Source of the DNA: a virus
Length of the DNA: 42,011 nucleotides
Reading direction: 5' to 3' (one strand)
IMG/VR virus record: IMGVR_UViG_3300045144_000032
Location: 1 to 42,011 of that record
The translations under genes were made by a program, and so were the position numbers. Position 1 is the first letter of the stretch. Each line of letters starts with the position of its first letter. Positions 14,432 to 22,252 of this stretch are shown here, piece after piece. Below the pieces are notes generated by a model, which saw nothing but the letters and a program-made list of their open reading frames with translations, searched no databases and was not told where the DNA came from.

Positions 14432-16330
14432 CTAAGATGTAAAGGCATAAGAATAGGTTGATTCATCGCTTGCTTGGGGATAACTAATCGTTGCATCCGC
14501 CCCGAAAAAGCGGATAACATCGGGGACATATTCAAACAACTGCTTCATAGCATCGCCAGCAGTCCCCCCAGGTCGAATATAAATCGCTGGGGTTAGTGAA
14601 GTTATAAGGCTACTTCGAGATTCATAGCTTAAAGTCCCACCGATTGCCTGAACTAAAAAATCCACCATTTCATAGATGGTATATTGGTCATAGTGGACAT
14701 TCCATTCAACAGTAGATGTAAAGATATATTTATCCAATTTTGCCCAAGCATTAACGCAGAGCAATGCTAAGCGGCTTATCCCCGCCTCTCGGAAAAATTG
14801 ATAATTTTCCAAAAAATACCTTGCTGATTCCGAATATTCATCCCCACTTGCTGTATTATAGCCGATAAAAACATTTATTCGGCTTCCAAGATTTAGAGGG
14901 GTTAAATCCCCCGTCCCAATAGTTGCATATTGCCCCGAACTATTATCGAGAATAAATAATTGACCCGATGCTTCCCCGTCCCTAACCTGCTCAGTAATAC
15001 TTATAATATCCGCCTGATTGATGGTTATCTTATCCCCCGCACCAGTTCCTGCGCTCGGTACTTCCCAGAGATAATGACTGGGCGCTCGCCAAACCTCGGA
15101 AGGTTGACAGGCATATATCCACGTATCATCGGCTGCCAGTGCCATGCCAAAGGTAGCAGTATTAGCCAATACACGGGCATCAGCAAAAAGCCCTTCCTCA
15201 AAAGTCGTCCCTGGTTTCAGGAGATAAAAGTAACTATTCCCATCATGGAATAGCGCCATAATTACTCCTGAATAACTTTTAACAATGAAAACTTGGGCAC
15301 AAAGAATTGTGGTAGGGTGTGCGATTTGGTGGATATTCAAAGTTGGATTATGGGTTACATCGGCAAAGATTCTCGAAACGTGTTTAATTCTAGCCAAGCT
15401 CCTAGTAGCTTCATCTAATGAGGATTGGGTAACTTTACCTCCTGACAAGAATAATAATGGGGATACGGTTTCTGGCGAGGGTGTTCGCCACGATACGGTT
15501 TCTAAATTTATCGTTTCAGGTGTGATAATTTTGGTATCCGTAAAACTTATTTCCTCAATATCCCATATGTTTGTAATATCATCAAAAATCACCGCGTAGA
15601 TATAGGTAACTCCTGGAGCGACATAAGTTAACACTATTATATTCCAATCGGTATCAAAATACATGGCTAACCCACACCAAATATTGCCATCTTCGCCCAC
15701 TCCAAACTCATACCAGTTTCCCCAACTTCCAGAAATCCGCTTTTTTATCGCCAGATAAAATCTCCCCCCCCACCCCAGCATCCCATCAGCCACAAGGGCG
15801 CAATCACCATTGGGTTTATATGCCAATGAGATATATGTCCCCACCCGCCCAAAAGCGGGGGGGACATGGGCATAGAGAGTATAGCTTCCCCAAATTCCTG
15901 TTTGTGTCCAACTTCCCCACGTTGCACCATTGTCTGTAGAGACTTTAATCCCCTTTTCGCAGACAATTAGCATTTCGGTTGTGGCTGGATTAGAGGCTAT
16001 AGCCACACAATTATAAGTTAATCCCGTTTCGAGAATTGTCCATGTAGAGTAATCTGATTCCGTGGTAGGTGTAGCGATTCTTTGATGATACAATTTATTA
16101 TCTGTTCCGATATAAACTCTATTCAATGAACCATCGTTGCCTAGCGCTACACCATGTTGTGAATCAGTATATTCAGTCCCGCCATCATGGAGTTTAAACA
16201 TTTCCAGCCCTGTTATTGCTTCCCCACCCGTAGAAGACGGGTAGCCAAAAGTTTGAGCCTCTAATTTAACAAGTGGTGTGCCATCACAAAGTTTTTGCTT
16301 TTCTAGCAAAGTTTCTGTAAGTGAACGCAT
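14432..16330 (-). CDS. tail protein: beta-propeller followed by baseplate-hub-like domain
   Basis: 632 aa. Residues 1-430 contain propeller-like blades with sialidase/BNR-type Asp-box patterns (VSTDNGATWGSW, GSWGNWYEFGVGEDG, WTILETGL). Residues 430-632 (RINVFIGYNT, ARYFLENYQFFREAGISRL, YTIYEMVDFLVQAIGG, MKQLFEYVPDVIRFFGAD) resemble the hub folds at the tail tip of long-tailed phages. The protein ends one gene before the FN3 adhesin, whose C-terminus looks like a continuation. Likely tail tip and receptor recognition. It follows the adaptor gene with no spacing. Confidence 0.55.
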   Translation of the reverse strand: MRSLTETLLEKQKLCDGTPLVKLEAQTFGYPSSTGGEAITGLEMFKLHDGGTEYTDSQHGVALGNDGSLNRVYIGTDNKLYHQRIATPTTESDYSTWTILETGLTYNCVAIASNPATTEMLIVCEKGIKVSTDNGATWGSWTQTGIWGSYTLYAHVPPAFGRVGTYISLAYKPNGDCALVADGMLGWGGRFYLAIKKRISGSWGNWYEFGVGEDGNIWCGLAMYFDTDWNIIVLTYVAPGVTYIYAVIFDDITNIWDIEEISFTDTKIITPETINLETVSWRTPSPETVSPLLFLSGGKVTQSSLDEATRSLARIKHVSRIFADVTHNPTLNIHQIAHPTTILCAQVFIVKSYSGVIMALFHDGNSYFYLLKPGTTFEEGLFADARVLANTATFGMALAADDTWIYACQPSEVWRAPSHYLWEVPSAGTGAGDKITINQADIISITEQVRDGEASGQLFILDNSSGQYATIGTGDLTPLNLGSRINVFIGYNTASGDEYSESARYFLENYQFFREAGISRLALLCVNAWAKLDKYIFTSTVEWNVHYDQYTIYEMVDFLVQAIGGTLSYESRSSLITSLTPAIYIRPGGTAGDAMKQLFEYVPDVIRFFGADATISYPQASDESTYSYAFTS

Positions 16331-17572
16331 TTATCCCCTCGAACTTCTATATGTGATTCCATCAGCAATCCGACCCATTTTGCCGAGGGCAACTTGGTAT
16401 TGTTGCCATTTCTTGTCTGCCCATGATTGATATGCCCGAACTAGATTATTAACATTGATTGCTTGCTCAGCGTGAGCTATATAGGCTTGCGCCTGGTTTG
16501 TGTAAGTTGCTCCACCCGATAATTCTTGTACGGCAAGTTGAAGGTAATCACTGTTGGTTTTAGCGCTATCAAGATATGACCTAGCTTTATCTAATCTCCC
16601 TGCCCCTTCTTGAACACGAGTCCTTGCCATTTCCACGTAATGCCCTGCCACATCTTCGCCAGGGTTAGGTTGGTTGACATAGGTTATAGCTGAGGTAATA
16701 TGTGTTCCTATGGCATCAAGGGCGGTCTCGACATCTGCCAAAGTATTAGAATATGAAGTCAAATCAGCACCGAGATTAGTACGCCCTGTTGAAAGGTCTG
16801 ATATGGCTTGGGTAATTCTGGCTGAGACATTGCCTATTGCTGTGGCGGCACTGGCTAGTTTGGATGTTATATCCGTCATTTTAAGTTGTGCATAATTGGC
16901 AGCATATTCGGTAGCGGCATGAGCTACCACGCCCAGAATCATTGTAGCGTCATGCGAGGTAGGCAGGTCGGAAGTTGAGGAAACAGTATAATCCCCGCCG
17001 TAAATTATCCGAGCACAACTTAAATAATCACGATATTTAGTTAAGTTAATTGTATCCGCCGCAGTTGATTCTTCAAAGGGTTGGTCTAACGTTAAGGCAG
17101 TATTGCTTACCACCTTAGCTATACAGTAATATTTCGTGCCACTCGATTTACAAATTAAGTCGCCATCAGATAACTCGCTCGCAAAAGCTGTACCCGACCC
17201 CGTAACGCTTCGGCTATTTATTGTGAATGTAACTGTCCCCGTAAGCGTTCCGCTGGTAATATCGGGGATTTCTTCAAGGTCGAGCATTATAGTTGAACCG
17301 AATGTGGTGAATCTACGATAAATAGGCTCGTAGGGGTCATTGCCGACAGGGTATTCCACCCTGATAATATCCCGCATGGTAAGAGGGCTTACATCAATGT
17401 CCTTAGTGTATTGAATGATAGCTAGATTGGCTCTTTTTAAAAGCGGTTCTTCATTAGCCATTTCCCGAAGAACGTTATCGAGGATTGTCCCCAATTCATC
17501 ATCAGTCCATGCGCTTGCTACAGGTTCTTTTAATGCCTGCCTCACGGCAGTTACTACGGCAGTTCTAATCAT
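16331..17572 (-). CDS. head-tail adaptor or tail-tube-like protein with helical C-terminus
   Basis: 413 aa. The N-terminus (VTAVRQALKEPVASAWTDDELGTILDNVLREM) looks like the helical part of phage adaptor/connector proteins. A beta-rich insert (GTLTGTVTFTINSRSVTG, DGDLICKSSGTKYYCIAKV) follows. Residues 215-413 are long helices (LASAATAIGNVSARITQAIS, ADVETALDAIGTHI, RVQEGAGRLDKARSYL). Position downstream of capsid genes and upstream of tail-tip genes supports an adaptor or a short tail tube. The family is uncertain. The TAA at 16331 abuts the ATG of the 632-aa gene at 16330. Confidence 0.5.
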   Translation of the reverse strand: MIRTAVVTAVRQALKEPVASAWTDDELGTILDNVLREMANEEPLLKRANLAIIQYTKDIDVSPLTMRDIIRVEYPVGNDPYEPIYRRFTTFGSTIMLDLEEIPDITSGTLTGTVTFTINSRSVTGSGTAFASELSDGDLICKSSGTKYYCIAKVVSNTALTLDQPFEESTAADTINLTKYRDYLSCARIIYGGDYTVSSTSDLPTSHDATMILGVVAHAATEYAANYAQLKMTDITSKLASAATAIGNVSARITQAISDLSTGRTNLGADLTSYSNTLADVETALDAIGTHITSAITYVNQPNPGEDVAGHYVEMARTRVQEGAGRLDKARSYLDSAKTNSDYLQLAVQELSGGATYTNQAQAYIAHAEQAINVNNLVRAYQSWADKKWQQYQVALGKMGRIADGITYRSSRG

Positions 17573-17712
17573 TTGCCTTTCCTCTTTTTGATTTCTCCAG
17601 CATGGCTTTTGCCACTTTTGTCATAACAAACATGCATATATTTATCATCCTTTAACTTGATTGTCCTAACACGCCCGCCTTCCCTAACGCACCTTTCAAA
17701 ATCTGCTGGCAT
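17569..17712 (-). CDS. 47-aa basic protein
   Basis: MPADFERCVREGGRVRTIKL ... YMHVCYDKSGKSHAGEIKKRKGK, from an ATG at 17712 to a TGA that overlaps the adaptor ATG. It is lysine-rich at the end. Small proteins with a similar CV.EGG.VRT pattern are common in phage and mobile DNA (from memory). Function unknown. Confidence 0.6.
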   Translation of the reverse strand: MPADFERCVREGGRVRTIKLKDDKYMHVCYDKSGKSHAGEIKKRKGK

Positions 17713-17728
17713 TTAAATCTCCTCAAAT

Positions 17729-17932
17729 TTATTCCACATACGGGTTATGCCACCTGCGGGGGTTATCATGCGTTAAGCCATCCAAACACCACGTATAGGT
17801 TGCATTAACTAGGGATATTATCTTTGGAGCAAGACGGTGGCACTGAGGACATGGCGCATTTTGCCTATCCTCGAAGGGTTGCCTATATTCAAACTTCCCG
17901 CAATCGGGACATTGATATTCATAGAGTGGCAT
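17729..17932 (-). CDS. FmdB-type zinc-ribbon protein
   Basis: 67 aa starting MPLYEYQCPDCGKFEYRQPF, with a second pair CPQC: the usual FmdB/CxxC zinc-ribbon signature. The C-terminus (YTWCLDGLTHDNPRRWHNP) is not typical. Probable regulatory or assembly helper. It lies in a cluster of small genes between capsid and adaptor. Confidence 0.7.
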   Translation of the reverse strand: MPLYEYQCPDCGKFEYRQPFEDRQNAPCPQCHRLAPKIISLVNATYTWCLDGLTHDNPRRWHNPYVE

Positions 17933-17940
17933 TTAATCTC

Positions 17941-18270
17941 TTAACTTCCCGTAGGTTTAGTTATTTTTATAAATTGAATATCCCCGCATTTAGGGCATCG
18001 ACAATCAAGGGCATTAAGTTGCATTGCATCATTCCCGCAATCAGGACACTTCATTAGCGAATCCCTTGAAATAGATGGCTTCTTTTCCTCAATGTGTAGC
18101 GCTACGCTTTCAACGATTACGGGCTCAGATACAATCTCCTGTGTGGTCTCTATTTCTGAATCAAGGGATTGGGGAACAACTGCATCGAGATTTTTGGGAT
18201 TTTGAGAACACATATTGATATGCCTGCCATCTATCCCTGCCTTCCCGCAAAATGGACAATCTTGTTTCAT
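17941..18270 (-). CDS. two-zinc-ribbon protein
   Basis: 109 aa with a zinc finger at each end: CPFCGKAGIDGRHINMC (C2HC type) at the N-terminus and CPDCGNDAMQL..CRCPKCG at the C-terminus. A Glu/Ser-rich linker (residues 27-65) joins them. AAGGAG precedes the ATG. The 16-bp dispersed palindrome at 18093-18108 lies inside the linker coding sequence. Role unknown. Confidence 0.6.
   Translation of the reverse strand: MKQDCPFCGKAGIDGRHINMCSQNPKNLDAVVPQSLDSEIETTQEIVSEPVIVESVALHIEEKKPSISRDSLMKCPDCGNDAMQLNALDCRCPKCGDIQFIKITKPTGS
18093..18108 (+). repeat. 16-bp near-palindrome, copy 3
   Basis: TGTGTAGCGCTACGCT, inside the two-zinc-ribbon gene. Confidence 0.5.
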
Positions 18271-18279
18271 AATTCTCCT

Positions 18280-18579
18280 TTACACATAGCCCACTGTAAC
18301 GACACAACTAGTGGTAGATACATCGAGATAGATACCTGTGCCGAAGTAAATCGGTGGGTCAAATACGAAATGTGCAATACTGTCGCCATTGAACTTAATG
18401 CCCCATTTATCCGTGCCGCTATTATTTGTACTATCGTTTAACTCAACCTCCAAGTCGGCTGTATCGCTAACGCTAATCCAGAAAACTACACCTGGCGCAC
18501 TTTTTATTGCCGTGTCTCCAGATACTTTACTCGTTTCACAACACGCCGTGTTTTCCCAGTTGTATTTAGGTACTGCCAT
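18280..18579 (-). CDS. small beta-rich head or neck protein
   Basis: 99 aa, beta-strand and Ser/Thr/Val rich (GVVFWISVSDTADLEVEL, YFGTGIYLDVSTTSCVVTVGY). The composition resembles capsid decoration or tail-associated proteins. No family recognised. Position among virion genes supports a virion role. Confidence 0.45.
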   Translation of the reverse strand: MAVPKYNWENTACCETSKVSGDTAIKSAPGVVFWISVSDTADLEVELNDSTNNSGTDKWGIKFNGDSIAHFVFDPPIYFGTGIYLDVSTTSCVVTVGYV

Positions 18580-18588
18580 ATTAACCTC

Positions 18589-18948
18589 CTATTCTAATTC
18601 CTCGACCTCAAGTTCAATCACTATTCCCTTTTTGACCTTGAGTTTTCTTATATAATGGGTCTGTGAATCAAACTCCCCCGTTATGCCCTCATCATCGTCT
18701 GCGCTAACCACCCCTATAAAATTGACATCCCCAAAATCCCCGCTAAAATCCCCGCTAAAAACCACCTGTTCCCATGTAAGTGGGTCTAAATCTACAGCCT
18801 TATAAAAGGTATTATTGGAAGGTTTGAACCATAGGAATCCCAAATCAACTCCTGAAAAGCCGCTTAGGACAAGGGGTTCACCTTCGATAATTTCTACTTC
18901 TTGTTCTTCAGGCTGGGTTTCACTCACAATAACCTTACATCTAGCCAT
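18589..18948 (-). CDS. hypothetical virion-region protein
   Basis: 119 aa, acidic. The N-terminal third ([17 protein letters not shown]) is strand-like, then [21 protein letters not shown], then a tandem [11 protein letters not shown]. It ends [14 protein letters not shown]. Not recognised; lies between the capsid genes and the small zinc-ribbon genes. Confidence 0.45.
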   Translation of the reverse strand: MARCKVIVSETQPEEQEVEIIEGEPLVLSGFSGVDLGFLWFKPSNNTFYKAVDLDPLTWEQVVFSGDFSGDFGDVNFIGVVSADDDEGITGEFDSQTHYIRKLKVKKGIVIELEVEELE

Positions 18949-18957
18949 TTTATCACC

Positions 18958-19353
18958 TCATAATTTTTCCCCCAATGCTGCTAGGATTTGGGGTAAATCA
19001 AGGGCGAATAATTTCGCCCCAACGTCATTATTTTTCATCTGCTTAATAATCCAATCATATTCATTATCTTCCAGAATAAGTTTATCCTGGCAATTCAATT
19101 TATCTCGTATCTTAAGAGCTATCTGAATATTATCTATGGTCATCCTATCTCTAGGGTAGGAACGGATTAAAATATTTATAACGTCAATTATCGTGGCATC
19201 TTTGACCACGGGTTCTTCTATGAGTTTCCCCGTCATGTCCCTAATGCCCCGCTTATTCTCCTCCATTATAGGTTCGCCCAAGTCATCATAAGCCACGCAT
19301 TTAATGGGCTTGCCATAGAAATCGGGGATTATTTTTATACATATTTCCTTCAT
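18958..19353 (-). CDS. hypothetical virion-region protein
   Basis: 131 aa. A mixed first half (KIIPDFYGKPIKCVAYDDLGEP) and a helical second half (IDVINILIRSYPRDRMTIDNIQIALKI, YDWIIKQMKNNDVGAKLFAL). This layout fits small tail-assembly or connector proteins but no family is recognised. It begins downstream of a strong hairpin that separates it from the capsid gene. Confidence 0.45.
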   Translation of the reverse strand: MKEICIKIIPDFYGKPIKCVAYDDLGEPIMEENKRGIRDMTGKLIEEPVVKDATIIDVINILIRSYPRDRMTIDNIQIALKIRDKLNCQDKLILEDNEYDWIIKQMKNNDVGAKLFALDLPQILAALGEKL

Positions 19354-19365
19354 AAACTCCTTAAT

Positions 19366-19390
19366 GGCGGTTGATTAAGGCTCAACCGCC
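19366..19390. terminator. perfect 9-bp hairpin between capsid-block and downstream genes
   Basis: GGCGGTTGA (19366-19374), a 7-base loop, TCAACCGCC (19382-19390). On the minus strand it follows the stop of the 303-aa gene and has no T-run after it. An mRNA-stabilising or partial-termination structure is therefore more likely than a strong terminator. Confidence 0.5.
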
Positions 19391-19402
19391 AAAGCCTTTA
19401 GT

Positions 19403-20314
19403 TTATGCGTCAGGTGCGTCTGAATAGGTTACAACATAACGTGCGTTACCATTGATAAGCACCTTAAAGTAACCTGCTTCTGTGTCACCAGAGCCAGTAT
19501 CGGTATCACTCCAAACACCACTACAGGTACTTTGGAGGTCAAGGATAGCACCCCAGTTGACATTACCACCAGCGGTATCAACTCTCAGGACACTCACGCC
19601 ATTGGTGATTGTACCATGATAGTTATTGATACACCTAATGTGGTAGGACGAAGTAACAGTCCTAGAAGTTCCAGAGTCACTACCGAGGTTGATTTCCAAA
19701 CCCTGAGATAGCGTTACCGTACCTGCGGAAGTACCTTCAAGGTCTATTGCTATTTTAACACCGCTGATAGTCCCAGCAGCGATAGCATCAAGAACTTTTG
19801 GTGTAACCTCAATACCCGTCAAGCTAGTAGTGCCAGTTGCCGCCAATGCTGATTTAAGTTGTACCATGATAACATGACCGCTGGTAGCACTATATTCGAC
19901 ATTGGGTAATTTGAGATTACCGAAGGCATAAGTGGGATTGACAAAGGCTTGTTGTGTGGAATTCATTACACCCACACATACGCCCTGGTCATTGGGACAA
20001 GTTGTCCCCTCGTATGCACCCGCCGTGTTGCTGGCAAAAACCCTATCACCTGCCGTAGCCGTACAGGAACTACCGAAGTCTATAACGGCACAACGGTAAC
20101 ATTGGATTTCATTACCACTCGCCGTACATTTTTCGGCAGCTACAAGTTCTGGATAAACCTTTGGAGATGAATTTGTGTCTGCTCGTTTCCAACCAGATGC
20201 GTAACCAATAAGGTCGCCTGCATTACAGGTATCCGTCAAGGTGATTTTGAGAGCGTGTTCAGGGAAACCTGCGATTATTACCCTCCCACCAGTTGTATTA
20301 TCTGCAAAAGCCAT
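19403..20314 (-). CDS. putative capsid decoration/stabilisation protein
   Basis: 303 aa. The N-terminus (AFADNTTGGRVIIAGFPEHAL, AGDLIGYASGWKRAD, TAGDRVFASNTAGAYEG) resembles head-decoration proteins of the DUF2190/gpD-like sort. The C-terminal half (GVKIAIDLEGTSAGTVTLSQG, LEINLGSDSG) is beta-rich and unlike those, perhaps an exposed domain. It lies 12 bp after the capsid gene. Several cysteines (CTASGNEIQCYRC) are unusual for such proteins. Confidence 0.55.
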   Translation of the reverse strand: MAFADNTTGGRVIIAGFPEHALKITLTDTCNAGDLIGYASGWKRADTNSSPKVYPELVAAEKCTASGNEIQCYRCAVIDFGSSCTATAGDRVFASNTAGAYEGTTCPNDQGVCVGVMNSTQQAFVNPTYAFGNLKLPNVEYSATSGHVIMVQLKSALAATGTTSLTGIEVTPKVLDAIAAGTISGVKIAIDLEGTSAGTVTLSQGLEINLGSDSGTSRTVTSSYHIRCINNYHGTITNGVSVLRVDTAGGNVNWGAILDLQSTCSGVWSDTDTGSGDTEAGYFKVLINGNARYVVTYSDAPDA

Positions 20315-20326
20315 TTCTTATACCTC

Positions 20327-21337
20327 CTATGATTGGTCTGAGCAACCAGTTAATACGGCTGCGCATTTCTTGCCGAGCATAACGACCGCACAGTCCCAAG
20401 CGAACCTGTTTCTGTATGCCCTTTTGGTTTCCAATTCGCCCAAGTCCTCATGTTCCATTGCCCCATTCTGAATACCACACACGCCATAGTTCGGGTCGAA
20501 CTTCAGCGCCAAAATCACTGAATTATCGGCGGAAGTGGACGAACGGGTAGCTGATTGGTTGATAGAAGCAATAGTTAGAACACTGGAAGAATTGTCAATA
20601 TGAGTATCCAGCATAAAATCATTGATTATAACTGGAATCTCATTGTATAGTGCGATGAATTTGCCAAATTCATCTTGTCCTGTCCTTAATGGTGAAGTCG
20701 ATGTGGTAGAAGCAATAGTATTGCCCAAATAACGCCTTATCCTTCTATCCATCATTAGAACATCTGGTTTGCCTGGTCGTACTGCGTCAATCGTCTCGTC
20801 CAATTTAGCACGAGATAAAACCGCATGGGTAGCATCATTGGCTATAACCTGGTCATTCTTCCCAGCAGCACCATTAAGGTCAGCTGTAGTAAGAGCAGTA
20901 GTTTCATAGTTTGCAAGCCACTTCAAAATGCCCTTCAATTCCTTTGTCGAGGCAGTTGTGGTGGTTTGCCCGTAGATGAAAGCCCTATCGAACTCATGTG
21001 CCATAGCTTTCGCCTTGCCTTCAATATTAACGGCTCTTATATCGTTAATATCACCCTTTGTTTTAATGGCGAACTTGTCGGTGTCCACATCACCACCCAA
21101 TGTGGTTAAGAGAACACCACCCTGCGCCCACACATTTGCACTTTCAGCCCACGTATCTCCAACGGTATACCAGTTCACCGCAGCCATTGAAGATTCGATA
21201 TTAAAGTAGAAATAGTTGCCAACGTGTTCTTTAAAGGGCAATCGAGCCAATAAAGGGCTTTCTTTAACTATAGTATCCAACACACCCCTAAGAACTTTGT
21301 CATTGGTGAGTGTGGAATACTGAGCTAAAGTATTCAA
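20327..21337 (-). CDS. major capsid protein, HK97-type
   Basis: 336 aa. Features fitting an HK97-fold capsid: an N-terminal arm (TLTNDKVLRGVLDTIVKESPLL), a mid segment with HEFDRAFIYGQ and KELKGILKWLANYE, then DVLMMDRRIRRYLGN and VIINDFMLDTH, and a final strand-rich part (AYRNRFAWDCAVVMLGKKCAAVLTG). It directly follows a scaffold-like gene and precedes a decoration-like gene, the usual order. The portal is separated from it by the large internal protein. Confidence 0.75.
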   Translation of the reverse strand: MNTLAQYSTLTNDKVLRGVLDTIVKESPLLARLPFKEHVGNYFYFNIESSMAAVNWYTVGDTWAESANVWAQGGVLLTTLGGDVDTDKFAIKTKGDINDIRAVNIEGKAKAMAHEFDRAFIYGQTTTTASTKELKGILKWLANYETTALTTADLNGAAGKNDQVIANDATHAVLSRAKLDETIDAVRPGKPDVLMMDRRIRRYLGNTIASTTSTSPLRTGQDEFGKFIALYNEIPVIINDFMLDTHIDNSSSVLTIASINQSATRSSTSADNSVILALKFDPNYGVCGIQNGAMEHEDLGELETKRAYRNRFAWDCAVVMLGKKCAAVLTGCSDQS

Positions 21338-21350
21338 TTTTTACCTCCGT

Positions 21351-22049
21351 TTATTTTTTCTTTTGCGCCTCCGCTAAGCCTTCCCTAATCCAGTCATGGG
21401 GAGCATAATGCGACTTATCTGTAGCCCCCCCAGCACTTAACGGAGATGCGAGTGGGCGTTCGGCTGGTTCAGTTTTTTCAACATCCCCCGCTGTTTCTGC
21501 CTGTACCACCTGTTTGGTTTGATGGTCTAGGGCATACGCCTTCATATCTCGAACATCAGAAAACACCAAGAGTTCATTAAGTTCTATCCCATGCTTAGTC
21601 GCCAATTTTTGAGCCTCTTCTTCCAGTTCTTCCTTTTCGTAACCTTTCAATTTGCTCTCCAATCGCCTGTATTCCTTGCCTTGCCTGACTTCAGATTCGG
21701 TTATAGTAGCTAATTTTCTTAGGTACTTATTAGCCGCCTCTTTGCCATCTTCGGGCAAGCCGTCCTCAATTTCGCCATGCAATTTAGCCACCATTTCCTT
21801 TAACACTTGGGTGTCTTCGACTTGCCCCTCGGCAGTAGCAAGTTCTACTTCCAATTCAGCAACTCTATCCTTTAGTGTTTGATTTTCAGTACGGAGACTA
21901 CTTTGCATTTTGCTGTATTGAGTTTGGGTATACTTAAGTTCCTCTTTGCTTTCTGTCGGAGTTTTGGCTTTCTTGTCCTGAGTTTCGCTCGAAGGCTTTT
22001 CCTGCGAGTTTTCCTGAGAAGTTTGTCTGCCTAACTGCGATTCGTCCAT
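21351..22049 (-). CDS. scaffold protein
   Basis: 232 aa from the ATG at 22049 with GGAGG upstream; the TTG at 22061 would include that Shine-Dalgarno. The sequence is highly charged and helical, with a coiled coil at about residues 45-150 (YTQTQYSKMQSSLRTENQ, AELEVELATAEGQVEDTQ). It ends in a basic helix (EGLAEAQKKK), as in capsid-binding tails of scaffolds. The place just upstream of the capsid gene is typical. Confidence 0.7.
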   Translation of the reverse strand: MDESQLGRQTSQENSQEKPSSETQDKKAKTPTESKEELKYTQTQYSKMQSSLRTENQTLKDRVAELEVELATAEGQVEDTQVLKEMVAKLHGEIEDGLPEDGKEAANKYLRKLATITESEVRQGKEYRRLESKLKGYEKEELEEEAQKLATKHGIELNELLVFSDVRDMKAYALDHQTKQVVQAETAGDVEKTEPAERPLASPLSAGGATDKSHYAPHDWIREGLAEAQKKK

Positions 22050-22105
22050 GTAAACCTCCAAATTTAATTTATTCCCCTTGACAGGGGATGTATAATATAG
22101 GCATG

Positions 22106-22133
22106 ATAATATTCAAAAACTCTCTAATGTTAA
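22106..22133 (-). promoter_or_regulatory. possible promoter for the scaffold-capsid genes
   Basis: Minus strand TTAACA (22133-22128), 16 bp, TATTAT (22111-22106), in the 200-bp gap before the scaffold gene. The same gap has a CCCCT-tgac-AGGGG hairpin at 22074-22087. An extra promoter here could raise capsid output relative to the internal protein. Confidence 0.35.
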
Positions 22134-22252
22134 TCGGTTATGCCCTATTGGGTACATTACTGGCTACGGGTATTACATTGCTATATACCCATTGGTTATG
22201 TATATCCGTTTTTGCGGGGATAGCCGAGAGGTATTATTTGGGCTTTTGTAAA

